Source: Planctomicrobium sp.
GTDB taxonomy: Bacteria; Planctomycetota; Planctomycetia; Planctomycetales; Planctomycetaceae
Direction of reading: 5' to 3'
NCBI GenBank assembly: GCA_029259835.1
Contig: JAJDEL010000508.1
Location: 1 to 11,470, forward strand
DNA: 11,470 nucleotides
The notes under the pieces are model-generated. The model searched no databases. It saw only the letters and a list, made by a program, of their open reading frames with translations, and had not been told where the DNA came from. The first letter of the stretch is position 1, and each line of letters opens with the position of its first letter. Below, piece after piece: positions 1 through 6,333 of this stretch. The position numbers and the translations under genes were made by a program.

Positions 1-770
1 AATTCATCTGTCAGAGTATCGAGAGCCGTTCGTTCTTTGCCGTCACCGATCAGTTTGAGTTGGAATGTTGGGTATGTTTCAGTAACAATTTTCGTTGCTT
101 TGAGCAGTGTGCCATAGTCTTTTTCTGGTGAGAGTCGACCGACCGAGATAGCCGCCAGTTCATCTATAGGACCATGAAATTGAAACCTGTCGAGATCGAT
201 TCCATTCCAGATGCACTGCATCTTGTCCGCGTTGGGTCGGTTTTGCTCCTGACACAGCTTTGTTGCATCTGCGGAGACGCCGACGATGCGTGTTGTCAAT
301 TCATTCGCAATTCGAAATTGCCACAACGCTTTACGATTCGGTCCGCAACCGCGTCCATGTTGACTGTTGACGACCACTGGAATCTTCGCGAACTTCGCCG
401 CAATTGAACCGTAAAACTGGGGGTAGGTGTTGTGAGTGTGAAGGATGTCGATTTGATTTTCTTGCAGGAGATGTGCGAGCCGTCGCAGCCCTTTAATCTT
501 ACCAACTTCAGAGAGGCGAATCTGATCGATTCGATAACCGGCTTCGCGAAGCTCATCTCCTGGCTGTCCGATTCCTTCTAACGCAATAAAACTGAGGTCG
601 AACTGCTCTGCATTGTGAAAGCGTCCATAGTCGACCAGGAGTCGTTCCAATCCGCCGGTTTCGAGTGTCATGCTCAGGTGGCACACCTTGAGCCGTTGCG
701 AAGAATCCCCGGGATTCGTTGCGAGGCCAGTTGTGTCGACCGATTTTATTTCGTCTGTTGTACTCATCAT
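1..770 (-). CDS. Family 4 (GT-B) glycosyltransferase, C-terminus cut by window edge
   Basis: This is a retaining GT-B glycosyltransferase that would transfer a sugar from a nucleotide sugar to a lipid-linked glycan at the cytoplasmic face of the membrane. The first 256 codons are visible and are open throughout. Residues about 27-45 carry the N-terminal GT4 acceptor-domain loop with GGLER (39-43). HTHN is at 111-114, NSQHGRG at 135-141, VGVSADA at 163-169 and WNGIDLDRF at 188-196. The donor-domain strand and loop GRLSPEKDY (211-219) supplies the Arg and Lys that usually contact the donor phosphates. The catalytic E-x7-E region should lie just beyond the edge; full members are about 370-400 residues. 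Two ATGs stand in tandem (770 and 767), with a weak GGA upstream. It is the last visible gene of the minus-strand polysaccharide operon, 52 bases after the acyltransferase gene. The architecture resembles exosortase/EPS-associated sugar transferases. Family is confident; donor and acceptor are unknown. Confidence 0.9.
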   Translation of the reverse strand, partial: MMSTTDEIKSVDTTGLATNPGDSSQRLKVCHLSMTLETGGLERLLVDYGRFHNAEQFDLSFIALEGIGQPGDELREAGYRIDQIRLSEVGKIKGLRRLAHLLQENQIDILHTHNTYPQFYGSIAAKFAKIPVVVNSQHGRGCGPNRKALWQFRIANELTTRIVGVSADATKLCQEQNRPNADKMQCIWNGIDLDRFQFHGPIDELAAISVGRLSPEKDYGTLLKATKIVTETYPTFQLKLIGDGKERTALDTLTDE

Positions 771-822
771 TTCATCCGCAGAGTCAGTTTGTTTTGTCAA
801 TCAAGATAAATTCGAATTCTTG

Positions 823-1974
823 TCACGGGAGCGGTTTTGCTGCTTTGAACAATCGTTTCACTTTTGTGAGCGTTTGAATGGTTTTGTTTTTCAAGGACGG
901 TCGATTAAATGTCAGCCAGCAAAGTTGGTTGCAATGTGTCGACAGATTGTTCTTGTGCTGTTTGTCGCCAACGAGGAAGTCGTACGCGGCGAAATTTCTC
1001 TTCAATCCTTCTTCCATGCAGAGATAGTGAGTCATCAGGCCGATGCTTGGTTTTTTATCAAACGGTGCGAAGCCGGAGAGGTAATCGAGCATTCGGTTCT
1101 GATCAACGAGCAGCATCAGGCAGCCGACTGTTTCGGATTCATGTCGAACTCGAAATAAAACGACTTTTTGTTCGCTGAAAAGACGGATCAAAAGACGCTG
1201 TTGAAACTCTAGGAATCGATCATTCGCAAAGGCCCCAGGTTCGTCAACGTTATTCCATCTTGCCTGATGTAACCTCACAAGGTCAGCAAAAATTTCGTCT
1301 GCTTGTGTGAGACTCGTTGCCCACTCGGTTTCCAGTGTTCCGTATTTCTTCAAGCGACGCCGTATGTTTGAGCGAGTACTCTTTCCCAGATGCGAAAGGA
1401 GGTCGCCACCGCCTTTGCGGGCTTCGTGAAAGTCGAAGTATTTGCAATCCCTGGATCGAATCGCGGCATTTGGGAACTGAGGTAACCACACTTGAAGATC
1501 TGTCTCTGAAAGCCCGTCCAGGCAGAGCATTTCCCAGCTCGTGTCGTTAGTAAGAAAAACGCTCACGCCTTCAACGAATTGAGTTTCGTATTCCGGTTCG
1601 CTTAATAAGCGATTATATTCTACGCAAACACTGCCGATCTGAGGTTCGCCTGCCGTCCCGAGATGAATTGAGCGCACAGAAAACGGACCGTTTTTACGGT
1701 CAACTCCGTCGGTCACCAAAGCGATTCCACGAACAACATTGTCGAATTCTGCAATGAGGAATCGATGCGGTACGAGGTCGCCGTATGATTCGATCCAGCA
1801 TTCGATCCAACCGGGATCGGCTGTGACGGACTTGTTGTCGATTCGGCTTGCCAGCTTTCGCCACAGATACAATGCTTCGTCAACAGCCGATGCTGCGCAG
1901 GTTCTGTACGTCATCGAAGAAGTGGAGTTCTTCGTCGCGTCAATTGTTGCGGATTGATGATTCAGTGTTTGCAT
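823..1974 (-). CDS. CelD/BcsL-type GNAT acyltransferase (FemAB-like fold)
   Basis: A 383-residue soluble protein of the GNAT-related acyltransferase group found in cellulose and exopolysaccharide loci (Acetyltransf_6 type). Visible hallmarks are the basic helix RSNIRRRLKKYG (201-212), LHQARW (235-240), a VVLFRVRHE...VGCLMLLV beta pair (271-290), and the terminal signature YDFLVGDKQHKNNLST (331-346), which matches the family pattern 'DFLrGde.YK'. The length is typical. Members are thought to acylate sugars or attach aminoacyl groups during extracellular polysaccharide synthesis; the substrate cannot be read from sequence. The ATG at 1974 lies 12 bases after the flippase stop, with no obvious Shine-Dalgarno. 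Another Met at residue 21 could be the true start, because residues 1-20 are low-complexity and Thr/Ser/Asn-rich. No signal peptide or membrane segment is evident, so it is probably cytoplasmic. Close packing implies cotranscription with the flippase and glycosyltransferases. Confidence 0.85.
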   Translation of the reverse strand: MQTLNHQSATIDATKNSTSSMTYRTCAASAVDEALYLWRKLASRIDNKSVTADPGWIECWIESYGDLVPHRFLIAEFDNVVRGIALVTDGVDRKNGPFSVRSIHLGTAGEPQIGSVCVEYNRLLSEPEYETQFVEGVSVFLTNDTSWEMLCLDGLSETDLQVWLPQFPNAAIRSRDCKYFDFHEARKGGGDLLSHLGKSTRSNIRRRLKKYGTLETEWATSLTQADEIFADLVRLHQARWNNVDEPGAFANDRFLEFQQRLLIRLFSEQKVVLFRVRHESETVGCLMLLVDQNRMLDYLSGFAPFDKKPSIGLMTHYLCMEEGLKRNFAAYDFLVGDKQHKNNLSTHCNQLCWLTFNRPSLKNKTIQTLTKVKRLFKAAKPLP

Positions 1975-1986
1975 GATGAGTTCAGT

Positions 1987-3477
1987 TCAAGGAAGGGCGG
2001 GAGCCTGCTCTACGAATGCGGGTTTGTGAAGAAGGTGAGTGATGTAACGAATCCCCAACAGCACGATACCTCCGCCTGTTGAGACCGCGAGGAGTGGCAA
2101 CCAACCGTACGACATTTCGATTCGTGAGATCACTTCACAGTAAATCAAAAGTCCGAGTAAAGCGGGGATTTGAATTGCAACGACCTTTGAAACAAGTTGA
2201 TCGCGTTCAAGGTTGAGGTGACACATCGCGTACGGCAGGAAGACGAACAACTCGATACAAACAAGCGGCACGAGCGTTCCAATTGCAACACCGACGATGC
2301 CCCAGAATTGAATCAGGATCAGCGAGAGAACCAGGTTGCAGAATGCTTCAAGCAGATCAATGAAAGCGGGAATGCGAACCTGGCCGGTCCCCAATAATGC
2401 TTTACGGGTCACGACCATCGGCAGCGCAACGACCTGCGAACCGATCAGTATGACCATCACTAGTGCACTTGACTGGTATTGTTTGCCGATCCAGGTTTGA
2501 ATGAGCATGTCCCCAAAGAAGGCAGCTCCCATGCAAAAACCTCCGGAGAGCAGAAACGCGATCCCCATGCCTTTGGCGACGACTTCTCCCAGTCTCTGTT
2601 GCTCCTGCTTGGCGTGTAGTTCTCCGGCTTTGGGAAGAATCGCTTCACCGATTTGAGCGATCGGAATTTGAATCATCTGGGCAATACGGAGTCCGATTTG
2701 ATACGGCACGATCGCCAACGGTCCGAGAATCACTCCAATAACGACTGTGTCGGTGAAGAAGATGAGGTACTCGGCGAACAGAGCAATCGCGTTGAATGCG
2801 CTGAATCCGAAGCACTCATTGAGAACATCACGCCGAGTGTTCCAGGGAGCAATTGAAAGCGTTGGGATCAACCGGTACGCGACGATTGCAGTGATCGATT
2901 GTTCGACGACTGTGACTGTCAGAAAGATCAATGCTAGCGTGATGAGACCGTAGTGTTGGTGTAGGCAGACTAAGGTTAAGACGAGGCGAAGAATACCGAT
3001 CCCGACTTCGATTCCCCGTTGGATATCGAGGCGTTGAGTCCCAATCAGCACACCGCCATACACACTGCCGATCATTCCCATGCCGATTGTTCCACCGACA
3101 ATCAAAATCGAAATTCGAACTTCATCCAGTGACAGGGTGTCCCATTTATCAATCCCGCCTGCGAGCCAGGCGAAGATTCCTGTTGCAAGAATTGCCAGAA
3201 GTGCGGTTCCGAAATAGACCGTCTGGATGGAACTGACGAATTGATTCAGGCGGTCCCATTCTTTTTTTGCCGACAAATCCGAGACATATCTGCAAATCGT
3301 GGCACCGAAACCGCCGTAGATCATTCTGGAATAACCAGCGACAGCGTTAATAAACACCCATGCCCCGTACTGCAATTCTCCCACGGTCCCGAGGATGTAC
3401 GGCATCATAAAGAAGCCGATCATCACGGTCACAAGATGGGCGAACCAGCCAGCAAGGATGTTCTTGCGGAGCGTCAT
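1987..3477 (-). CDS. Wzx-like polysaccharide/lipid-linked oligosaccharide flippase
   Basis: A 496-residue polytopic inner-membrane protein of the MOP superfamily (polysaccharide biosynthesis/Wzx branch). It would flip undecaprenyl-linked repeat units from the cytoplasmic to the periplasmic face. Hydrophobic segments run through the whole protein, about 12-14 of them, starting near residues 10-30, 38-56, 85-107, 122-145 and 157-199. Family-like features are the N-terminal 'N-x-x-x-G-W' first helix, a mid-protein linker with charged HAKQEQQRLGE (288-298), QTWIGKQY (327-334), and the GTGQVRIPAFIDLLEAF stretch (363-379) that leads into the C-terminal helix pairs. The length is normal for Wzx. The ATG at 3477 lies 15 bases after the GT2 stop; the only upstream purine run is AAGG about 10 bases away. 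The neighbouring polymerase-like and glycosyltransferase genes support a Wzx/Wzy-dependent pathway. I cannot say which glycan it moves. A teichuronic acid or O-antigen flippase is an equivalent reading. Confidence 0.9.
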   Translation of the reverse strand: MTLRKNILAGWFAHLVTVMIGFFMMPYILGTVGELQYGAWVFINAVAGYSRMIYGGFGATICRYVSDLSAKKEWDRLNQFVSSIQTVYFGTALLAILATGIFAWLAGGIDKWDTLSLDEVRISILIVGGTIGMGMIGSVYGGVLIGTQRLDIQRGIEVGIGILRLVLTLVCLHQHYGLITLALIFLTVTVVEQSITAIVAYRLIPTLSIAPWNTRRDVLNECFGFSAFNAIALFAEYLIFFTDTVVIGVILGPLAIVPYQIGLRIAQMIQIPIAQIGEAILPKAGELHAKQEQQRLGEVVAKGMGIAFLLSGGFCMGAAFFGDMLIQTWIGKQYQSSALVMVILIGSQVVALPMVVTRKALLGTGQVRIPAFIDLLEAFCNLVLSLILIQFWGIVGVAIGTLVPLVCIELFVFLPYAMCHLNLERDQLVSKVVAIQIPALLGLLIYCEVISRIEMSYGWLPLLAVSTGGGIVLLGIRYITHLLHKPAFVEQAPALP

Positions 3478-3492
3478 GGGTTGTGAACCTTG

Positions 3493-4368
3493 TTAGGTTG
3501 TTGCTGGACGTTTCGCGTCCAGCAGCGAAGAAGGAAGAAACGTTGCGAGCCAATACCCAAGCCCTTTCAGCGTTGGGCTTTGCTTGAGAAGCTGACCGTA
3601 ATACTTTCGAGCCAACGGAAGATTGCGAGTCCAAAATAATGCGAGGCCGTATTCTTCTAATAACGCGACTTTTTTGCTGCGCACCATCTCCGCTGACAGG
3701 TTGAGTTGATTGGCAATCACGTCGACGTTCAACAATTCCGCCTTAATGACGCGATCATATTGACTCGACAAGTTCCCCTCGGCAGGGGTGTAATGAATCA
3801 GTGACTTCTTCACGGTCACAATTTTGTCGCCTGAAGCCGCAATTCTTAGCCACAGGTTGTAATCTTCGATACACATCAGCGACCGGTCTTCGACGAAACC
3901 GCCAACGTGCTCAAAGGTTCTTTTGCTCAAAATGACTGTCGAAGTACCGATGTAGTTATGCGTCCATAATGTTTCGAAATCGAGGTCTTCTCCGGAAAAC
4001 TTCGCTTCATCTTCAAACTCGAAACAGTAGACGAGGCCAACGCCTGTCTGGCAGTGAGGAAGCTGGCACTCAAGTTTCTCGGGCAACCAAGTGTCATCGG
4101 CGTCGAGGAGTGCAATCCAGTCAAATTGTGATTCTCGAATCCCATGGTTGCGAGCCGCAGCAGGTCCAGCGTTTGCTTGTGAAATCACTCGGACACGATC
4201 TCCATAGCGAGCGACAACTTCACACGTTGCATCGGAAGATCCATCGTCAACGACGATGATTTCACTCGGCGTGACTGTTTGCGCGAGGATGCTATCGAGT
4301 GTTTTTTCAATGGTCGCAGCAGCATTGTATGCTGGAACCACGACACTGACTTTTGGTAACGAGTTCAT
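3493..4368 (-). CDS. Family 2 (GT-A) glycosyltransferase
   Basis: A 291-residue inverting GT-A enzyme. The N-terminal nucleotide-binding fold is clear: PKVSVVVPAYNAAATIEKTL (5-24), VVDDGSSD (39-46), QANAGPAAARNHGI (64-77) and the metal-binding DxD motif as LLDADD (87-92, DAD at 89-91). The usual catalytic-base ED motif is present as IEDYNLWLR (167-175), so the enzyme should be active. The C-terminal 80 residues are helical and basic, without membrane helices, and end in the tail LDAKRPATT. It likely adds a sugar to the lipid-linked repeat unit on the cytoplasmic side. The ATG at 4368 has a good AGGA six bases upstream, one of the clearest ribosome sites in the operon. The gene starts 35 bases after the polymerase/ligase stop and ends 15 bases before the flippase start, consistent with one transcript. 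The sugar donor is unknown. Confidence 0.93.
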   Translation of the reverse strand: MNSLPKVSVVVPAYNAAATIEKTLDSILAQTVTPSEIIVVDDGSSDATCEVVARYGDRVRVISQANAGPAAARNHGIRESQFDWIALLDADDTWLPEKLECQLPHCQTGVGLVYCFEFEDEAKFSGEDLDFETLWTHNYIGTSTVILSKRTFEHVGGFVEDRSLMCIEDYNLWLRIAASGDKIVTVKKSLIHYTPAEGNLSSQYDRVIKAELLNVDVIANQLNLSAEMVRSKKVALLEEYGLALFWTRNLPLARKYYGQLLKQSPTLKGLGYWLATFLPSSLLDAKRPATT

Positions 4369-4374
4369 TTATTT

Positions 4375-4378
4375 TCCT
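4375..4378 (-). promoter_or_regulatory. Ribosome binding site (AGGA) of the GT2 gene
   Basis: AGGA on the minus strand lies six bases before the ATG at 4368. It fixes the start of the family 2 glycosyltransferase and is stronger than the sites of the other genes in this operon. Confidence 0.6.
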
Positions 4379-4403
4379 ATTACACTCACAACAATTCGAT
4401 GAC

Positions 4404-5783
4404 TTATCCAAAACGGGCAAACACACGGACGAAGAAATACGCGCCAACTAACAATCCGAAACTGCATGCAAACCAGGGTTGAATTGTTCGGCGATCAAGG
4501 ATCAGCATTGGCTTCGGAATGGGGCGGTAGAACCCCACCAAATTTAAAAACGACGCGCAAATTCCGGCGACCATGTAAGTGGGCGGGACATAGCAGCGGG
4601 ACAACGTACACATTCCCATGCACCAGCACGCGAGAATTGCAGCAACATACGGAAAGAGTCGTTGTAATTCCGGATGATAAATTCGAAACCTGTTTGTCTT
4701 CATAAGCAGAAAAGTGAATGCTGGAATAAAAAAGCATCCAAAGAAGAACGTTCCCCCAACCAAACCGAGTTCGACGAAAGCGTGAATATACGAGTTGTGC
4801 GCAACGTGAGTTGAGATCTCCTCGTACTGCCCTTCACCAACTCCAAAGATCAGGCGGCTGTTGCGAATCGCCATGAGGCCATCGCTCCAGATTTGAATAC
4901 GCTGTTGACCGGTGCCGCTGGAAACATCGATATTTGCAGCCCGTCCCAATGCTAACGGGAGCGCAGCAACGCAGAGTCCTCCGATGGCAATCGCAACCTT
5001 GCCCCCGTATCGAGTTGAAAGCCAGGCGAAAAGAGCCACCAACGCTGCCAATAACCCTCCGCGAGAGTATGTGTAAAACATGGCAAGCCCCATCACCAGC
5101 AGCGGCAACACCCACAAATATCGAATACCTGGCAACTTCGGATCGGTCATGAAAAAGAGTGACATAATTGAAGTCGCGACGATCAATAGCGAGAGATCGT
5201 TCGGATCGTGAAAAATACCCAATCCACAAATCCTGAAAAACCACACTTCGTTTCCATAGCGGTCGTAGCCATCTCGATCCGGAATATGGCGGAGGATTGT
5301 TCGCTCGTGTGCCGGAAGTGCTCGCTCTAGCTCAAGCACACGCGGCAACTCCGGGTTGTGCAGCCACTCGGCATTAAAGCTTCGGTAGTCAACAATGCTA
5401 TACGCAATCATGAACGTCGAACAAACTGCCGTCGACATTAGGAAATAACGCATCCGAGTCGGTGTCGTAATGACGGAAACGAGCACAAGGTAATACAGCA
5501 AGACTTTCAGCATCCCGATGAAAGCAGTATCGATTCCTGTAAAATTTCCAGTGGCGATCCGTGAAAGCACAACGCAAAGGGTCACACCAACGGCACACAT
5601 GTTGACTGGTTGCTGGATCAGCGACTTCCAACGCAGTTGGTTATGGATTCCTTGAAAGGAAAAGAGCAGTGCCCCTGCAATAAAGACGAGATACACCTGT
5701 AGATTGCCCAGAGCCGGAAATAATTCCGACGGGCGAATGAACAGCATGGCGTTCGCCAAGAGAAATAGGATGTAGCCGATCAA
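4404..5783 (-). CDS. O-antigen ligase/polymerase-like membrane protein (Wzy/WaaL family)
   Basis: A 459-residue inner-membrane protein with about 10-12 hydrophobic segments. It would polymerise lipid-linked repeat units in the periplasm or ligate the finished chain. Family hallmarks are FHDPNDLSLL (191-200), FYTYSRGGLLA (236-246), a large periplasmic-type loop with RIQIWSDGLMAIRNSRLIFG (295-314) followed by GVGEGQYEE, and the Wzy_C signature AHNSYIHAFVELGLVGG (328-344). The N-terminal helix ending in FIRPSELFP (15-23) is of a kind I associate with planctomycete homologues. The start is TTG at 5783: the reading frame is closed by TGA at 5793-5795 and has no ATG before residue 13, and homology-like sequence begins at once. 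It is the first gene of the leftward operon, so its promoter should lie in 5784-6000. Ligase and polymerase functions cannot be told apart by sequence alone; the Wzx neighbour favours a Wzy role. Confidence 0.88.
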   Translation of the reverse strand: MIGYILFLLANAMLFIRPSELFPALGNLQVYLVFIAGALLFSFQGIHNQLRWKSLIQQPVNMCAVGVTLCVVLSRIATGNFTGIDTAFIGMLKVLLYYLVLVSVITTPTRMRYFLMSTAVCSTFMIAYSIVDYRSFNAEWLHNPELPRVLELERALPAHERTILRHIPDRDGYDRYGNEVWFFRICGLGIFHDPNDLSLLIVATSIMSLFFMTDPKLPGIRYLWVLPLLVMGLAMFYTYSRGGLLAALVALFAWLSTRYGGKVAIAIGGLCVAALPLALGRAANIDVSSGTGQQRIQIWSDGLMAIRNSRLIFGVGEGQYEEISTHVAHNSYIHAFVELGLVGGTFFFGCFFIPAFTFLLMKTNRFRIYHPELQRLFPYVAAILACWCMGMCTLSRCYVPPTYMVAGICASFLNLVGFYRPIPKPMLILDRRTIQPWFACSFGLLVGAYFFVRVFARFG

Positions 5784-5808
5784 CGCGGGATGTCATCAAC
5801 AGAACCTA

Positions 5809-5937
5809 ATGCGTACGCGTTCCACAATGGAACGTCTCCGCTTTAACTATGAACCGAGTCCGGTGGTGCGGATTGGCGAAGCAGGCGAAGTTGACGAAAA
5901 ACAGCGTGGGGAGATGCGACAACATCGGAAAACTTGA
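5809..5937 (+). CDS. Possible small ORF, 42 residues, unknown
   Basis: A short forward frame starts at ATG 5809 (or ATG 5827) and ends at TGA 5935-5937. The product would be hydrophilic and highly charged, with the segment GEAGEVDEKQRGEMRQHRK near the end, and no membrane segment or known domain. I do not recognise it. Its composition looks more coding-like than the surrounding DNA, but there is no clear ribosome site and the dyad at 5818-5834 lies inside it. It overlaps no other gene and diverges from the polymerase-like gene. It may be a real small protein, the tail of a decayed gene (the frame is open back to 5776 without an earlier ATG), or chance. Confidence 0.2.
   Translation: MRTRSTMERLRFNYEPSPVVRIGEAGEVDEKQRGEMRQHRKT
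5818..5834. promoter_or_regulatory. Perfect 7-bp dyad, operator-like
   Basis: CGTTCCA, a three-base spacer CAA, then TGGAACG form a perfect inverted repeat. It is centred about 43 bases upstream of the TTG start of the polymerase-like gene, where an operator or 5' leader hairpin of the leftward operon would lie. The adjoining GCGTACGC (5811-5818) is itself palindromic. No regulator is encoded nearby, so the operator reading is inference. Confidence 0.35.
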
Positions 5938-6002
5938 TTCAGCCCTACAATCAAATTGTTCACCCCAAGTCCTCTAGTCGTTGAAATCGGAGTTTCAGCA
6001 TC

Positions 6003-6067
6003 GTAGGGTCCACTATGTGGATCATTGAAAGTGTTAGTTTATGATTGGTCCGCACAGCGGACCCTAC
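6003..6067. repeat. Double-palindrome interspersed repeat (GTAGGGTCC...GGACCCTAC)
   Basis: The element is bounded by inverted ends: GTAGGGTCC at 6003-6011 and GGACCCTAC at 6059-6067. Each arm is itself a small palindrome: the right arm is GGTCCGC-ACA-GCGGACC (6047-6063), and the left arm is a diverged version, GGTCCAC-TA-TGTGGATC. Between them is an AT-rich spacer. The arrangement, 65 bases with terminal and internal dyads and no ORF of its own, fits a REP/MITE-like non-autonomous element. I recall TAGGGTCCGC/GCGGACCCTA repeats as common in planctomycete genomes, but no other intact copy is in this window. The left arm carries several changes, so this copy appears partly decayed. Confidence 0.65.
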
Positions 6068-6318
6068 TTGCTGGAATCCTTCATTCCCGTTGGTTCGATT
6101 GAAGGCTCTAGAGAATCCGGTCGATTCATCAAGGTAGAGAACGTCTTTAACCATCACTATGGACTGTTTTTTTTGAACATGCCCTGGTCATTGGTTTAGG
6201 CGGAACCAACAATTTTGCTCATGGAAGAACGTGACGCTTTTTTCCTTGCGAGACGACGTTGAGATCGCTGAGAGCAATGTGTCAAAGACTTGGCTGTGGG
6301 CCGTGGTAAGTCTCATGT

Positions 6319-6322
6319 AAGG
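6319..6322 (+). promoter_or_regulatory. Ribosome binding site (AAGG) deciding the sulfotransferase start
   Basis: AAGG lies 11 bases before ATG 6334. A GTG at 6322 in the same frame overlaps this purine run and has no site of its own, so ATG 6334 is preferred. The spacing is on the long side. Confidence 0.4.
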
Positions 6323-6333
6323 TGTCACTGACA

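Larger units (their letters stand above)
5784..6333. other. Divergent intergenic region between the two polysaccharide gene blocks
   Basis: This 550-base stretch separates the leftward polymerase operon from the rightward sulfotransferase and must contain promoters for both. I could not assign convincing -35/-10 boxes. It holds a perfect dyad at 5818-5834, a possible 42-codon ORF at 5809-5937, the double-palindrome repeat at 6003-6067, a hairpin with arms TTGGTT/AACCAA at 6191-6209, and T-runs near 6167-6175 and 6238-6243 that are not directly preceded by strong stems. A near-duplicate of the bases around the sulfotransferase start (CAATGTCAAAGAC at 6332-6344) occurs as CAATGTGTCAAAGAC at 6275-6289. 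Confidence 0.6.

Noticed and set aside
670..1158. 162-codon forward frame
   Set aside because: It is antisense to the 3' half of the acyltransferase gene and the start of the GT4 gene, both of which have clear family motifs; its product is Phe/Cys-rich without a domain.
5960..6157. 65-codon minus frame in the divergent intergenic region
   Set aside because: Its middle is the translated palindromic repeat at 6003-6067, no ribosome site is seen, and the rest has no recognisable sequence.
6191..6243. TTGGTT/AACCAA hairpin followed by a T-run as a terminator
   Set aside because: The T-run starts about 28 bases after the stem and no gene ends upstream on the plus strand.
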